From contig OX411559.1 of assembly GCA_948146395.1 (NCBI GenBank), forward strand, positions 35,482,215-35,546,214: a stretch of DNA of 64,000 nt, given 5' to 3'. How positions within the stretch are numbered: position 1 is the first letter of the stretch; each line of letters begins with the position of its first letter. A program made the position numbers and the translations under genes. Source of the DNA: Fragum whitleyi (Eukaryota; Mollusca; Bivalvia; Cardiida; Cardiidae). Below, in pieces: positions 44,209-55,704 of this stretch. The notes beneath the pieces are model-generated. The model saw nothing but the letters and a program-made list of their open reading frames with translations. It was not told the origin of the DNA and made no database searches.

Positions 44209-45636
44209 CTATAGATAAATCTCCTTGAGAAAGTCAAAAATAAGTTCAAGTTTGACAAAGTCAAACAGCTGCCTCATACTATCAACTTTAAAATATCTGT
44301 CTCTGATAAAAGAGAAATCAATACAATCTATAAAAATATGTTTGATAGTAAGAGGAGCGTTGCAGGGAACGCACATCGGCATTTCTTCTCCTTTTAAAAA
44401 TTAGGAGTGCGTAAGATAACTATGGCCAATGCGGAGGCGAGTCAAAATCAACTCTTCGCGACGGCATGACCTGTAACCAGGTAACCAATCGCCGAGTTCC
44501 TGTCGAACAGAGAATAATTTATTATTCTGGTTAGCTGGATCAGTCCAACAGTTCCTCCAGACATCATGAATAAAACTATGAATAAGGGGTTTAAAATCAG
44601 TAAAAGGTACTTCAAAGGGTAAAATTTCAAGTGATAATGCCTGCTTGGCAGCTTTATCTGCTTCTTCGTTACCACGAATACCAATATGGCTTGGAAGCCA
44701 ACAGAAAACGAGATCAACATCATTAAGCTTAGCTATTTTATCTAGTAGCCTTACAATAAGGGGATTGTCAGTTTTCTCTTGCTCAATCGCTTGCATGCTT
44801 GACATAGAGTCAGTATAAATGATATAGCGAGAGAGACGTTCTGCGATCATAAGATCGAGTGCGAGATCAATGGCCTTCAGCTCGGCTGAAAAAATAGAAG
44901 AGTTATTGGGAAGGCGGAATTGATATTTTTCGCCATCTAAAATAGTGGCTGAAGCAACTTTTTCTCCATCTTTTGAACCGTCTGTGTATATCTCTTTGTA
45001 TGATGTGTAGTTTTCTTTGACTTCCAAGAACTTGGTTCTAAAAATTGTTGGATCCGTTGTATCCTTTTTGCTGGAAGCAAGATCATAAAGAAACGTGGGA
45101 CTTTTATATGTCCACAAAGGAACATCAGGAACAACATGTCCTGCCACGTCCTCTAGATTAAAGTCTAGAGAATTTACATCAGCTTCACAACGCAAACTGA
45201 AGGGAAGAATAGGGTTATTTTTCTTTTCAAAATCCTCTCTATATTTTGGATCAAACACAACTTTATGAGTAGGATTATCGGGATTGGATTTTAATTTTAA
45301 ATAATATTGCATGGAAAGCTTCTTCCTGCGTAAATTTAAGGAAGGCTCATTTGCTTCTGTATAAACACTGTTAATTGGTGATGTTCTAAATGCACCCAAC
45401 GCCAAGCGCAATCCCTGATTATGAATAGTATCAAGTTTGCGAAGGTATGAAGGGCGCGCAGAACCATAAACAACACAGCCATAATCTAGCTTTGATCTAA
45501 CAAGTGCTCTATAGAGGCGCAATAGAACCTTTTTATCGGCTCCCCAATCCATACTGGATACAACACGTAAAAGATTAAGTGCCTTTAGGCATTTATTTTT
45601 CAAATTGTCAATATGCGGAATAAACGACAGTTTAGA
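44209..45636 (-). pseudogene. ORF2 3' part: RNase H and terminal CCHC of the non-LTR element
   Basis: The frame resumes after the HINE at DSKLSFIPHIDNLKNKC and runs to 44401. RNase H shows its catalytic acidic residues in YTDGSKDG, SAELKAIDLA, YTDSMSS and GNEEADKAA, plus LPSHIGIRGN. A premature TAA follows LRIGHSYLTHS. The same frame then continues with MCVPCNAPLTIKHIFIDC, a C-x2-C-x7-H-x4-C zinc motif, to a TAG at 44209-44211. The RNase H itself looks intact. Confidence 0.85.
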
Positions 45637-45639
45637 ATC

Positions 45640-47101
45640 AACAAGAGGGCCATAGTGGCCCTTATTCGCTCACCTGAATTAAAAATCTAAAAAAAAATTT
45701 TCTAAGATTTGACCCCCTGACCTAGTTTTTGACCTTACTTAACCCAATTTCAAAATTGTCCTAAATTTCACCACATGAAAATCGTCATTCTGACCAATTT
45801 TCAGGTTGATTGGTTGAAATATATGGCCTCAAGAGTGTACACAAGGTTTTTCTAAGATTTGACCCAGTGACCTAGCTTTTGACCCCATATGACCCAATTT
45901 AAAACTTGTCAGAGATTTCATCAAGATAATCATTCTGACCAATTTTCAGGTTGATTGGGCAAAAATATGGCCTCTAGAACGTCCACAAGGTTTTTCTAAA
46001 ATTTGACCCCTTGACCTAGTTTTTGACCCCACTTGACCAAAATTCGAACTTGTCCAAGATTTCATCAAGATTATCATTCTGACCAATTTTCAGGTTGATT
46101 AGGCTAATATTTTGGCCTCTAGAGTGTCCAAAAGGTTTTTCTAAGATTTGACCCTGTGACCTAGTTTTTGACCCCACTTGACCCAATTTCGAACTTGTCC
46201 AAGATTTTATCAAGATAATCATTCTGACCAATTTTCAGATTGATAAGGCTAATAATATAGCCTCTAGAGTGTCCACAAGGTTTTTCGAAGATACTCTTTG
46301 ACCTAGTTTTTGACCCCATATGACCCAATTTCGAACTTGTCCGAAATTTTATCAAGATAATCATTCTGACCGATTTTCAGGTTGATTGGGCGAAAAATAT
46401 GGCCTCTAGAGCGCCCACAAGGTTTTTCTAAGTTTTGACCCCTTGACCTAGTTTTTGACCCCACTTGACCCTAATTCGAACTTGTCCGAGATTTCATCAA
46501 GATTATCATTCTGACCAATTTTCAGGTTGATTGGGCTAAAAATATGGCCTCTAGGGTGTCCACAAGGTTTTTCTAAGATTTGACCCTGTGACCTAGTCTT
46601 TGACCCCATATGACCCAAATTCGTACTTGTCCGAGATTTCATCAAGATAATCATTCTGACCATTTTTCAGGTTGATTGGGCTAAAAATATGGCATCAAAT
46701 GCGTCCACAAGGTTTTTCCAAAATTTCACCCCGTGACCTAGTTTTTGACCCCACTTGACCCAAATTCGTACTTGTCCGAGATTTCATCAAGATAACCATT
46801 CTGACCAATTTTCAGGTTGATTGGGCTAAAAATATAACCTCTAGAGCGTCCACAAGGTTTTTCTAAAATTTGACCCAGTGACCTAGTTTTTGACCCCATA
46901 TGACCCAATTTCGAACTTGTCCGAGATTTCATCAAGATAAGCATTCTGACCAATTTTCTGGTTGATTGGGCTAAAAATATGGCCTCTAGAGTGACCACAA
47001 GGTAAATGTTGACGACAGACGACGCACGACGCACAACGGACGACGGACATCAAGTAAACCCAAAAGCTCACCTTGAGCACTTTGTGCTCAGGTGAGCTAA
47101 A
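45640..47101 (-). mobile_element. HINE/pearl-like element with ~145-bp tandem core, inside ORF2
   Basis: On the minus strand the 5' end is TTAGCTCACCTGAGCACAAA, then a CGTCGTGCGTCG tract. About nine core units of ~145 bp follow, each with TTTTGACCCCACTTGACCCA-type phrases and TCATTCTGACCAATTTTCAG. The 3' hairpin is GGGCCACTATGGCCC followed by TCTTG. It lies between codons of FLGLLF and DSKLSF in the reverse transcriptase region, with no target duplication and a T/T insertion site. The six open frames of 65-98 codons inside are products of the repeat. Confidence 0.9.
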
Positions 47102-49335
47102 AAGGAGTCCTAAGAATTTAAATTCCTTAACAACTTCAATCTGCACTCCGTCCAACTTTAAATCTGGATCGGAGTGCATTTTTCTTGATTGACAAAAATG
47201 CATACATTTAGTTTTTGTCTTTGAAAACTTGAAACCGTTTTCATTTGACCATTTTGAAAGATTGTTCAAGACTTGTTGCAATTGTCTTTCAATTGTATGC
47301 ATATGTTTTGATCTGTAGCAGATACAAAATTCGTCAACGTAGAGAAAACATTCCACACCAGGGCAAACGGTTTTAACGATGTTGTTTATTTTGACACTAA
47401 ACAGTGTCACCGATAGAATACTCCCCTGGGGAACACCCATTTCTTGTTCATGGGGATCAGATAAAGTATCTCCAACACGGACTCTAAACTGACGTTCATC
47501 CAAAAAAGCAGAGATGAAATAGGCAAGGCGACCTCGTATACCGAAATCATAGAGGTCGTTCATAATTCCATACTTCCATGTGGTATCATAAGCACTTTCA
47601 AGATCGAAAAAGACAGAAACAACGTGTTCCTTCTTTATAAAGGCTTCTCGAATAAATGTCTCGAAGCGGACAAGATGATCAAGAGTGATTCTCTGTTTAC
47701 GAAAGCCACTTTGGACTTGAGTAATAAGGTGGTTCTTTCAAGAAACCAGACAAGTCGATCAATTTTTTCCATGGTTTTGCAAATACAACTAGTTAAAGCA
47801 ATAGGGCGATAATTAGATGGATTTGTGGAATCTTTACCTGGTTTAGGTATTGGAACAACGATAGCTTCCCGCCAAGAGGCTGGAATGCTTCCCGTCCTCC
47901 ATACCTGATTATAAATTTCAAGTAAGCAATGAAGGGAACGAGATGGCAAACGTTTGAGGAATTGATAATGAATAGCATCTGATCCGACAGCAGTGTCGTG
48001 ACACTTTTTTAAAGCTTTTTTCAATTCCTTAACGGAAAAGTCTCTATTATAGTGTTCCAGATTTCTGGAACTGAAATTAAGTTTAGACTTTTCTTTTTCA
48101 CCTTGAAACTTCTGAAACGCAGGTGAATAATTAGTAGAGGAAGATTTCTTGGCAAACGTGTCTGCCAAGACATTAGCAATGTCATGTTTTGAAGAAACTG
48201 TGTTATCGCCATCCGTTTTAAGATGACCGACATTAAGTGATGTATTCTTCCCACTAATTTTACGTATCATGTCCCAAGTCTTTTTGACAGTTGATCTAGA
48301 ATTTAATCTAGAGACATACTGTCGCCAAGACGAACGCTTACTTTGTTTAATAGTACGACGTGCTTTCGCACGTGCAATTTTAAATTTGTAAAGATTTTCC
48401 TTTGAAGGCCTCAAGCCAAATGCTCTAAGAGCACATTTTCTTTCAGCTACAGCCTTTTTGCAATCATCATTGAACCATGGCTTGTTTGGATTTTTTGGGT
48501 CAGGCGATGTTTGTGGAATGCTTTTTTCTGCAGCAGAATAAAGTAAAGTTGTAAACAGATCTGCAGAGTATTCACAGTCATCAAAGGTTTCTGGATTTAT
48601 CGACTGTTCACATGTGGTTCTAAAAAGTTCCCAATTAGCCTTATGGAGTTTCCAACGCCTAGGGCGCTCCTGAACAGATGGTCCTAATTCGGAGATCTGA
48701 ATAGGGAAATGGTCACTACCATGTAGGTCAGAAAGAACTTTCCATGAAAAATCAGGAAAAATATCAGGACTGCAAATAGTCAAATCCAGTGAAGAATAAT
48801 TTCCTGTTGCAGGATGAAGATAAGTTTTAGATTTATCATTCATTAAAACAAGATCATGTCTAGTTACAAAATCCTCAACAGTACGACCTTTGTCGTCTGT
48901 ATTGGAGCATCCCCATAGTATATGGTGAGAATTGAAATCTCCCATTAGCATAAAAGGTTTAGGAAGCTGATCAACGAGATGATCAAGTTTTCTGCCATCA
49001 ATAGGAGACTTTGGAAGAAGATAAATAGAACATAATGAAACTGTTTTATTTAGCGAGACACTTACAGCCACTGCTAGCAAAGAAGTATCTAAATTGACCT
49101 GACGGTGAGGGATATTATTATTTACAACAATTCCCACACCACCAGACGCTTTCTCGCGATCTGTAAAGTTTGTAAAAAAGCAAGAGTGATATTTCAGAGA
49201 AAACTTATCTGTGTCTTTAAGAAACGTTTCTTGTAAGCATATTGCAACTGGTTTTTCTCTTGTAACTAAAAGATTTAATTCTTCAAAATTTGCTTTGATA
49301 CTACGGCAATTCCATTGTATCAGTTTATTCGCCAT
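47102..49335 (-). pseudogene. ORF2 5' part: APE endonuclease and reverse transcriptase of the non-LTR element
   Basis: ATG at 49335 (MANKLIQWNCRSI). Endonuclease landmarks: QWNCRS, LQETFLKD, GDFNSHHILWG, LDLTICSPD and GSDHFPI. Reverse transcriptase landmarks: NYRPIALTSCICKTMEK near 47800, a frameshift just after it, FFDLESAYDTTWKYG near 47590, GVPQGSILSVTLFSV near 47430, and FLYVDEF at about 47350. The usual YxDD catalytic pair reads VDE here, so the third acidic residue is Glu. The reading frame then runs to FKFLGLLF, where the HINE interrupts it. At least two frameshifts are present. Confidence 0.88.
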
Positions 49336-50525
49336 TGTAAAAGAAAGTGTAAAGATTATACCACTGATTAACGGAAGTACGAACTTATTCATTTTTTTAA
49401 CTCCAGTTAAGTTTATTTTACCTTGCCTAATTTGGCGCTGATTTCCAGGTTTGAAAGGAGGATCTGGAGGTTTTGCAGAAGTATCCTCAGATTCCTCCTC
49501 CATCATCTCTCCATCACCGTCACCCAACTCAGCAAAGCGATTGGGTGTCTCCACTGAGGGAGGATTATTTTTTTCTAACTGAATACGAATCCTGATTCTG
49601 GTTTACTTACAGGACCATTATTTTGAGTAGATTGTTCAGTATTTTGAGGAACAATTACTGTTTGTGCTGTTTGAGCAGCAGATGGCTTTTGATCAGACGA
49701 TGAAGCTCTATTGACTGAAGCTGGGGAAGTCGAAGTTTCCGAAGATAATGCTTTATTGATCAAACCTTTAGCCTGAGGGAATAATTCAGTAATGACTTTT
49801 AAAAGGCGCTTGCAAGTGCTACATTGATCAGGCTTTGATTTGTCAGCAGAAGCAGTTTTAGCTTTATTAGCGTAGCTGTTTTCTGTTCCACTGAGGTGCA
49901 TTGAATCTTGCCAAGATTCTACAATCCTTTTTGCTTCATAAAATGACACAGATTGTCTACATTTCACTTCTAAAATTTGTTTTTGTAAAATGAAATGTGG
50001 GCATTGCCTAGAGCTAGCCACATGACCTTGTCCGCAGTTAATACACTTGAGATCGTTTTCGCATTTATCCTCTTCATGTTCATCTAAAGGTCCCGTGTAA
50101 GAGCATTTCCTACAAATTTTAGTTTTAGTGCAGTTGCTCTCATGGTGGCCGAATCGCTGGCAATTAAAACAACGAAGCGGATTAGGGACATATACATCAA
50201 CTTTAACAACTTCAAATCGGACTTTTATTTCCTTTGGAAGAACTGGGTCATCAAATGTCAAGATATAGGTATTAGTTCTAACAGTCTTATTATATTTTTT
50301 GAACTCGATCCTTTTTACCTCAGTCACTCCCTCGGGTCTAAGATTATCTCTAATTTCTGAAACAGTACTGTATTTAGATAATTCTTTACATCGTATCACA
50401 CCCTTAGATTTATTTAATTTCTCATGGGCGTGTACTGTGACATCTTTATTGAAGAATTTAGTTGTTTTAAGCAAGTTATCAGCCTGTTGCTTCTTTGCAA
50501 CTTCAACTAAGAGTGTTTCATTTTT
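49336..50525 (-). pseudogene. ORF1 C-terminal part of the non-LTR element (gag-like, zinc knuckles)
   Basis: From ETLLVEVAKKQQADNLLK near 50518 the frame runs to 49575. It has a central RNA-binding-type segment and three Cys/His knuckles: CFNCQRFGHHESNC, CRKCSYTGPLDEHEEDKC and CINCGQGHVASSRQC. A Ser/Ala/Gln-rich tail then ends with FVFS. A frameshift near 49570 separates this from METPNRFAELGDGDGEMMEE (49554 onward), an acidic stretch that is probably the true ORF1 end and is fused in frame with the start of ORF2. Its role in the family is to bind the element RNA. Confidence 0.82.
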
Positions 50526-51741
50526 AGCTCCACTGGCTGAAAGCCACTGGGGCTATTGTCATGGCGTTGTGTCCGTCGTGCGTCCGTCCGTCCGTCCGTC
50601 CGTCCGTGCGTGCGTGCGTGCGTCCGGTCGTAAACTTTTCTTTAAAAATCTTCTCCTCAGAAACTACTGGAGGGATTTCAACCAAACTTCACATGAATGA
50701 TCCTTGGGTGACCCTCTTTCAAAGTTGTTCACGAAATTTTGATCCAATGAAAAACACGGATTTAATGGGCGTGGCTAATTTCCAAATATGGTAAAAAGTG
50801 AGTTTTCTCCGATTCTTATCAATGGATACCAATTAAATTTTACATGAATGATCCTTGGGTGACCCTTTATCAGTCTACCGAAAATTATTGTGATCGGATA
50901 GAAAATATGCAATTTATGGGCGGAGGTCATTTCTCTATATGTTATATAGTGGAAACTTTGAAAATCATTTTCACAGAATGTAACTGATGGATATCAACCA
51001 AATTTCACTAGAATCATCCTTGAGTGACCCTTTATCAGTCTACAAAAAATCATTGTGATTGGATGAAAAATATGCATTTTATGGGCGGAAGGTCATTTCT
51101 CTATATGTTATAAAGTGGAAACTTTGAAAATCATTTTCTCAGAATGTAACCGATGGATATCAACCAAATTTCACTGGAATGCTCCTTGAGTGACCCTTTA
51201 TCAGTGTACCAAAAATTATTTTGATTGGATGAAAAACATGCATTTTATGGGAAGAGGTCATTTCTCTATATGTTATATAGTGTAAAATTTGAAAATCATT
51301 TTCTCAGAATCTGATTTTTGGATATCAACCAAATTTCACTGGAATAATTCTTGAGTGACTCTTTATCAGTGTACCAAAAATTATCCTGATTGGATGAAAA
51401 AATATGCATTTTATGGTTGGTGGTAATTTCTGAACAAGTTAAATAGTGGAAACTATGAAAATCATTTACTCAGAATGTAACTGATGGATATCAATCAAAA
51501 ATTTTTGGTATGATCTTTAGTTGACCCATTATCTTGCAGCCAAAAATCATTTTGGTTTGATGAAAAATATGTCTTTTTAGAGCGGAGGTCATTTCTTTAT
51601 CTGTCATATAGTTCAAACTTTGAAAATGATTTTCAACATCAGTAGAAACCCAAATATCTAAAAATCAAGTCAAAAAATTTATTTGCTTTTACAAGAATTT
51701 CAAGCCTGTGGAGCGACTCAAGTCATTCATGGCTTTCTAGT
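50526..51741 (+). mobile_element. HINE/pearl-like element with 165-bp tandem core, inside ORF1
   Basis: The left end AGCTCCACTGGCTGAAAGCC, GTCCGTCC/GTGCGTGC tract and TAAACTTTTCTTTAAAA, then about five units with GATGGATATCAACCAAATTT, and the right hairpin CATTCATGG..TTTCTAGT ending at 51741. Nearly the same termini as the element at 26632-27683. Joining the flanks (ORF1 codons VKAL and KNETLLVEV) restores an uninterrupted frame, so the insertion lies between adjacent T bases without duplication. Confidence 0.88.
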
Positions 51742-51937
51742 TAAGAGCTTTCACAGACTTGGGTGTCCCTAGAATTGCAGTTATCTGTTTTTCAATTATG
51801 AACGGAGATAGATCAGTGACTGGGTCATCTGGGTATTCACTTGCTATAACTATATACTTTGGAAATGTCTGATGTTTTGGAGCTTCATCATCTGAGTCGG
51901 ATGACCACGCGCGCTTGGTTTTTTTTGTTGTTGCCAT
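51742..51937 (-). pseudogene. ORF1 N-terminal part of the non-LTR element
   Basis: ATG at 51937 gives MATTKKTKRAWSSDSDDEAP, then FPKYIVIASEYPDDPVTDLS and ITAILGTPKSVKAL, where the HINE interrupts it. Basic and acidic N-terminal stretches followed by an RRM-like beginning are usual for ORF1 proteins of this group. An upstream in-frame ATG at 52069 exists, but the sequence between looks like 5' UTR. 51938-52532 is the presumed 5' UTR and promoter region. Confidence 0.78.
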
Positions 51938-53270
51938 GTTTGTTTCATGTGATTCATCGGCGATGCTCCGGACCACCCGCCCTCGGATTCCTACTATGGG
52001 GACTCCTAACCTGGGGAATTCCATCTCAGGAGAGGTGCCGGGGATACATCGCCGATATACTCGGTGCAAATAGGCTAGATCAAGCGATTAATACTTCCGA
52101 TTATTAGTTCAACCAAGCATGAAAAAATAACGGAGAGTAAAAACGTCGACCAAACACAAAATTTACCCGATTGACCCATGAGCCACCGCCTTCTAAGGCG
52201 TAAGTGAAAACGTTTAATGAAAACGGTGGTTTACGAAACACAATTTAAAGGCAAGGTTGTGGATAAAAACGCCCTAGGGCATGACATGACCAGCCGATTG
52301 ATCGGGTCGGGCCCGCCCGACCTCCCGTTTATCCCAACTCAGGGCCAAAGTGGCGTGTTGCTAGCACAGGGCCTAGCCAATCCCTGAGGTCACTCAACCA
52401 CCAGGATCCCGTCATCAGGCATTACGGGTCGCAGCCCACGGCAAACAGGCAGGTCCATTTGTTTGGGGTCATACCATGTACTACATGGACAGCAGCCGAC
52501 TATTTCTATCCCCCCCCGCCCAGCTGGGGGCCTTGAATGAGATTAAAGAGGTTTCAATCGTACGAAATTTTCGATATAATTATTTACTCTCTTGTAAAAA
52601 AAAATCTGTCTCGTTTTCTGTGTGTGTGTGTTTTAACGGCCTTATCGATACGCAGGTTGCATATCGGGATCCGATCGCCGCAAGAAGGTTGACAAGATAT
52701 TTGAGGTACTGGACGATATCACATTTGTCACTTTTTATCAAACTGGGTACAATACCATTATATTGAGGTTTATATTGTATGGGTAAACTGTCTCACCCCA
52801 TTGATGACATCTATAGTCAGAATCACGCGAGTAAGACGTAGCAGAGTTATCAGACTTGATTGACATATTTATACAGTGTGAAGCAGTTTCCAACCAATGA
52901 CAAGAAAATCTAGTCTCTTTAAAACGCGACAAAAGACGATAGTTAGGTGCAGATTTTGTTACATGTCATTTCAAAAGGTTAGAAATCATCCAGAAACGAA
53001 TGTCATATAAGCGTTCTAGATTCTCGGGGGTGAGTTATCTTATCAAAATAAACGACAGTATATTCAAAGGACAGAAATATCAGTCTTCCCGAAACTATGC
53101 ACCAAAAATGTTTTAAGTGCATTTTGGATTAGAAAAGACGGTTGAAGGCGAACATGACATGTTTTTTCTCTCAATGATATAGAACATTTCAGAATATGCT
53201 TAGAGATGTGATGTTTGCGATTAGATGGAAAGCGGCAAACACGAAAGATCCAATTAACCCATTGATGTAC

Positions 53271-54352
53271 CCCTTTGACCGTAGCAATACAATACAATGA
53301 CCTTTATTTCTCTCAGTTCTTACAAAAGAATACATGAGATAGAATATAATGTTGAAATATAACAGTGTGGTAAGGGAACATTTATATAATAACTGTAGAA
53401 TCATTAAAAAATTAAGACGTAGCAATGGTGATATCGACATTTCCTAGTACATAATTATATCAGGATGACACGGTACCCTTATAGGTAAGATTGTATGTAG
53501 GCATGCAAGATTAACCTGACAGTGTTTGCTTTCTGTAACGAGAAAGTGTCTTTATGACAGTTTCTCGGTACAGAAGTCAACCAATTGTGTCTTACTATAA
53601 CTAAATTTAGTGAGGTATTCTAAATCGAAACGAAACATAAAAAGACCTCATCTGTATAATGAATAACTGTATAATGAATAACTACAGTATACAGTATATA
53701 TGTCGTGCCCGATTTCGGGTTTACTAAATCTCAAGAACGGGCAAGTGGCTACAGGGGGGTGCTGCTCATTCTTAAGACTGGTCAAACCAGCGTTTATATC
53801 AACATGGCGTGCAATAGAAATGAGATTCTTGCATTTAAACATTCCATTTTATTCCTCCAATGATTCCAATATAAAAATTATTCGATTAATTCTGGGTTTA
53901 AACTGATATATCAATTTATTGTTCGATCTCCGATATCGGCCAAACCGACAGATCAACTTCCGGTTGAATATCCCGGCTTACTTTTCTTAATGTATGAGTC
54001 CTGTCGTAATTAATTAAATTGTTATTCGCACAATTTTCAGTTTGTTAAGCTATGTTAATTAAAGATTGTCTGGACATTCATGAAACATCGCGTAAAGATA
54101 TACATCTGTGCATCCCGGATTATCCTTATCATTTTTGAATGATAATTCAATCCAACGAAAACGTCTCGATCTGTACCTCAGATGTTATTACTGTTCTATC
54201 TGTCTCTCCTGATTTTTTATCCAGAAAAATGCCCTCAATTATTCTCAAAACAGTAAGCAAATGAATTACACATGAAAAATCCACTGTAAATGGTTGTCAT
54301 GATAGAAGCCTATAGGACAGCTAAAACTTTAAAAAATGGACTTGGAACTATA
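53271..54352. other. No recognisable gene
   Basis: Mostly unique sequence with a short direct repeat ATAATGAATAACTGTATAAT near 53658. Overlapping short frames on both strands at 53648-53906 have no motif. No exon is called. Confidence 0.5.
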
Positions 54353-54405
54353 CATGTCACCCCTCACACGAAAAAGGACCGTCTGGGAACTCTGTAAAAC
54401 AACAA
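54353..54405 (-). mobile_element. GTGAC-type MITE end fragment
   Basis: ACATGTCACCCCTCACACGA followed by AAAAGGACCGTCTGGGAACT is the inverse of the right end of the MITEs at 5735 and 12955. The other end is missing. Confidence 0.55.
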
Positions 54406-54425
54406 TTGATTTATGTGTTTGTTAA

Positions 54426-55704
54426 GATGGGTTTGTATGCCGCTTTCAACTATCTTCCTATTATATTGTGACAATTGGAGCACCTAACACTGGATTCCTG
54501 GTATTTCTCACACCAGTTCCACCATCACATCCTTTCCTAATTCCCAGCTGCTATCCTACATAGGCCTAAGATTATCGACCCATTGGTCGAAGACAAATAG
54601 TTGGATAGAACAGGGTTGGCAAGTATTGACCGGGGTGGTTTTTACCGGGTGGTTTTAACCGGTTAAAACCGCCCTTGTCAATACTCCTGGAAGTGGTCAA
54701 TACTGGTCAATACCGGTCAATACTGGTCATTTGCAAAAAAACAGGTAGTTAATACTGGTTAATTGAATCATTTAGTTGGCTGAGTGAGATTGAGTCGTCA
54801 ATTTAGTGTTTATTACTGTATGAAATATAGTATATATCATGCACATACTGTTTATGGATATACTGGTTTATCAATGAGCTGGCCATGATCATTGTAAAGG
54901 CTATTATAATGTCACTTTTAATGAAAACTCTGAACTGGCAAAGCTAACTTAATTGACAAGACTTTCACACTTATCAAATTGAAGCACACTGTCATACAAT
55001 TCAAATTGCAATCAGATGTCAAGCACAATTACTATCATCTCAATAACCAGTAATTGTGAATTGATAAAACTAAGAGTCTAAAACACACCAATGTAATCAT
55101 TAGGTTAGCCCAGACTCAGTTACTGTAACATGTGTTGGTCCCTGGTAGATTCCAATATAGTCATTCAGGTTTTACAGCAAAATATTTTGGCCCTTGAAAG
55201 ACTGTAGAAAATTTTATCTTTTACTTTTCATCATTTCTTTTACAGTATGGTCATTTAGTTATTCATGAATAGAATAAAGTACAGCAATGAAATTTGTAGT
55301 ATGAAAGGAAATACATTATAATTTAGTTCAAAAGACCAATTGACCGCCAATCGACCACTGTGAGGACCAGATTGCTTTTAGCCTTTCAAAATCGAATAAC
55401 TTGTTGCCTTTATTACTATTACTACATCACTAATTATAGCTAATATTGCTTTAGTCTTTTTATCACAATAAAAGAATATGGCAATAAATGGCAAGATAAT
55501 AGGGGATGGTTATATGAATTGACCAATCGACCACCCATCGACCAGTATTGACCGGTTATAACCAGTATTGACCACCGGTCTGGTCAATACTCCAATCGAC
55601 CGGTCGATTGCCAACCCTGGGATAGAATGAGTGCCGACATCAGGGATCAAACCCAAGACCACTAGATTGACAGCCGGACACACTACCGACTGCTATGACG
55701 GCGG
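54426..55704 (-). mobile_element. tRNA-derived SINE split by a hAT-type element
   Basis: 54426-54610 carries the 3' body (GCCGCTTTCAACTATC, GGTATTTCTCACACCAG, GATTATCGACCCATTGG), and 55628-55704 carries the tRNA-like head in minus orientation (GATCAAACCCAAGACC for the B box, then TATGACGGCGGC). Joining at GGATAGAA restores the SINE. It is more diverged than the copy at 40601. Confidence 0.85.
54611..55619. mobile_element. Non-autonomous hAT-type transposon
   Basis: Starts CAGGGTTGGCAAGTATTGAC and ends CGGTCGATTGCCAACCCTG. The first 12 bases are exact inverses and the similarity goes further. Exact 8-bp target duplication GGATAGAA at 54603-54610 and 55620-55627. Eight-bp duplications and CAGGG termini are diagnostic of hAT elements. 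The 1,009 bp include many short 'ACCGGTCAATACTGG' repeats near both ends and AT-rich filler. No transposase or BED zinc finger is seen. Confidence 0.93.

Larger units (their letters stand above)
43837..52532 (-). mobile_element. Nearly full-length non-LTR retrotransposon with RNase H, inflated by two HINEs
   Basis: Target duplications TTGAATGAAATTAA (43823-43836) and TTGAATGAGATTAA (52533-52546) differ at one base. The 3' end is GGGCCATAAAACGACATT followed by CATT repeats. The 5' end is the GC-rich stretch near 52510-52532. Order on the minus strand: 5' UTR, ORF1 (zinc knuckles), ORF2 with APE endonuclease, reverse transcriptase, RNase H and a CCHC motif. Removing the HINEs at 45640-47101 and 50526-51741 leaves about 6.0 kb. 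The domain order fits the I/Nimb-like side of the Jockey-I group. Frameshifts and stops make it inactive. Confidence 0.85.
43675..53270 (+). pseudogene. Inverted third copy of the Gypsy pol fragment, split by a non-LTR element
   Basis: 43675-43836 and 52533-53270 together match the reverse complement of roughly 26520-28590 of block B (without its HINE) and 4750-5720 of block A. Shared landmarks are GAATTCGCCGAGTCCTG near 43677, ACTTGATTGACATATTTATA near 52855, and TTTGCGATTAGATGG near 53215. The copy is more diverged than A and B are from each other. The non-LTR element 43837-52532 sits inside it. Confidence 0.68.

Noticed and set aside
46016..47034. Series of minus-strand frames with repeated MVRMIILMKS-like starts
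   Set aside because: These are the tandem core of the HINE at 45640-47101 read in one frame, not a repeat protein.
45640..47101. CRISPR-like array of regular repeats
   Set aside because: Units are adjacent, about 145 bp and diverged, with no spacers, in a eukaryotic transposon.
50561..50794. Plus-strand frames rich in SVRPSVRACVR
   Set aside because: They are translations of the GTCCGTCC/GTGCGTGC tract of a HINE.
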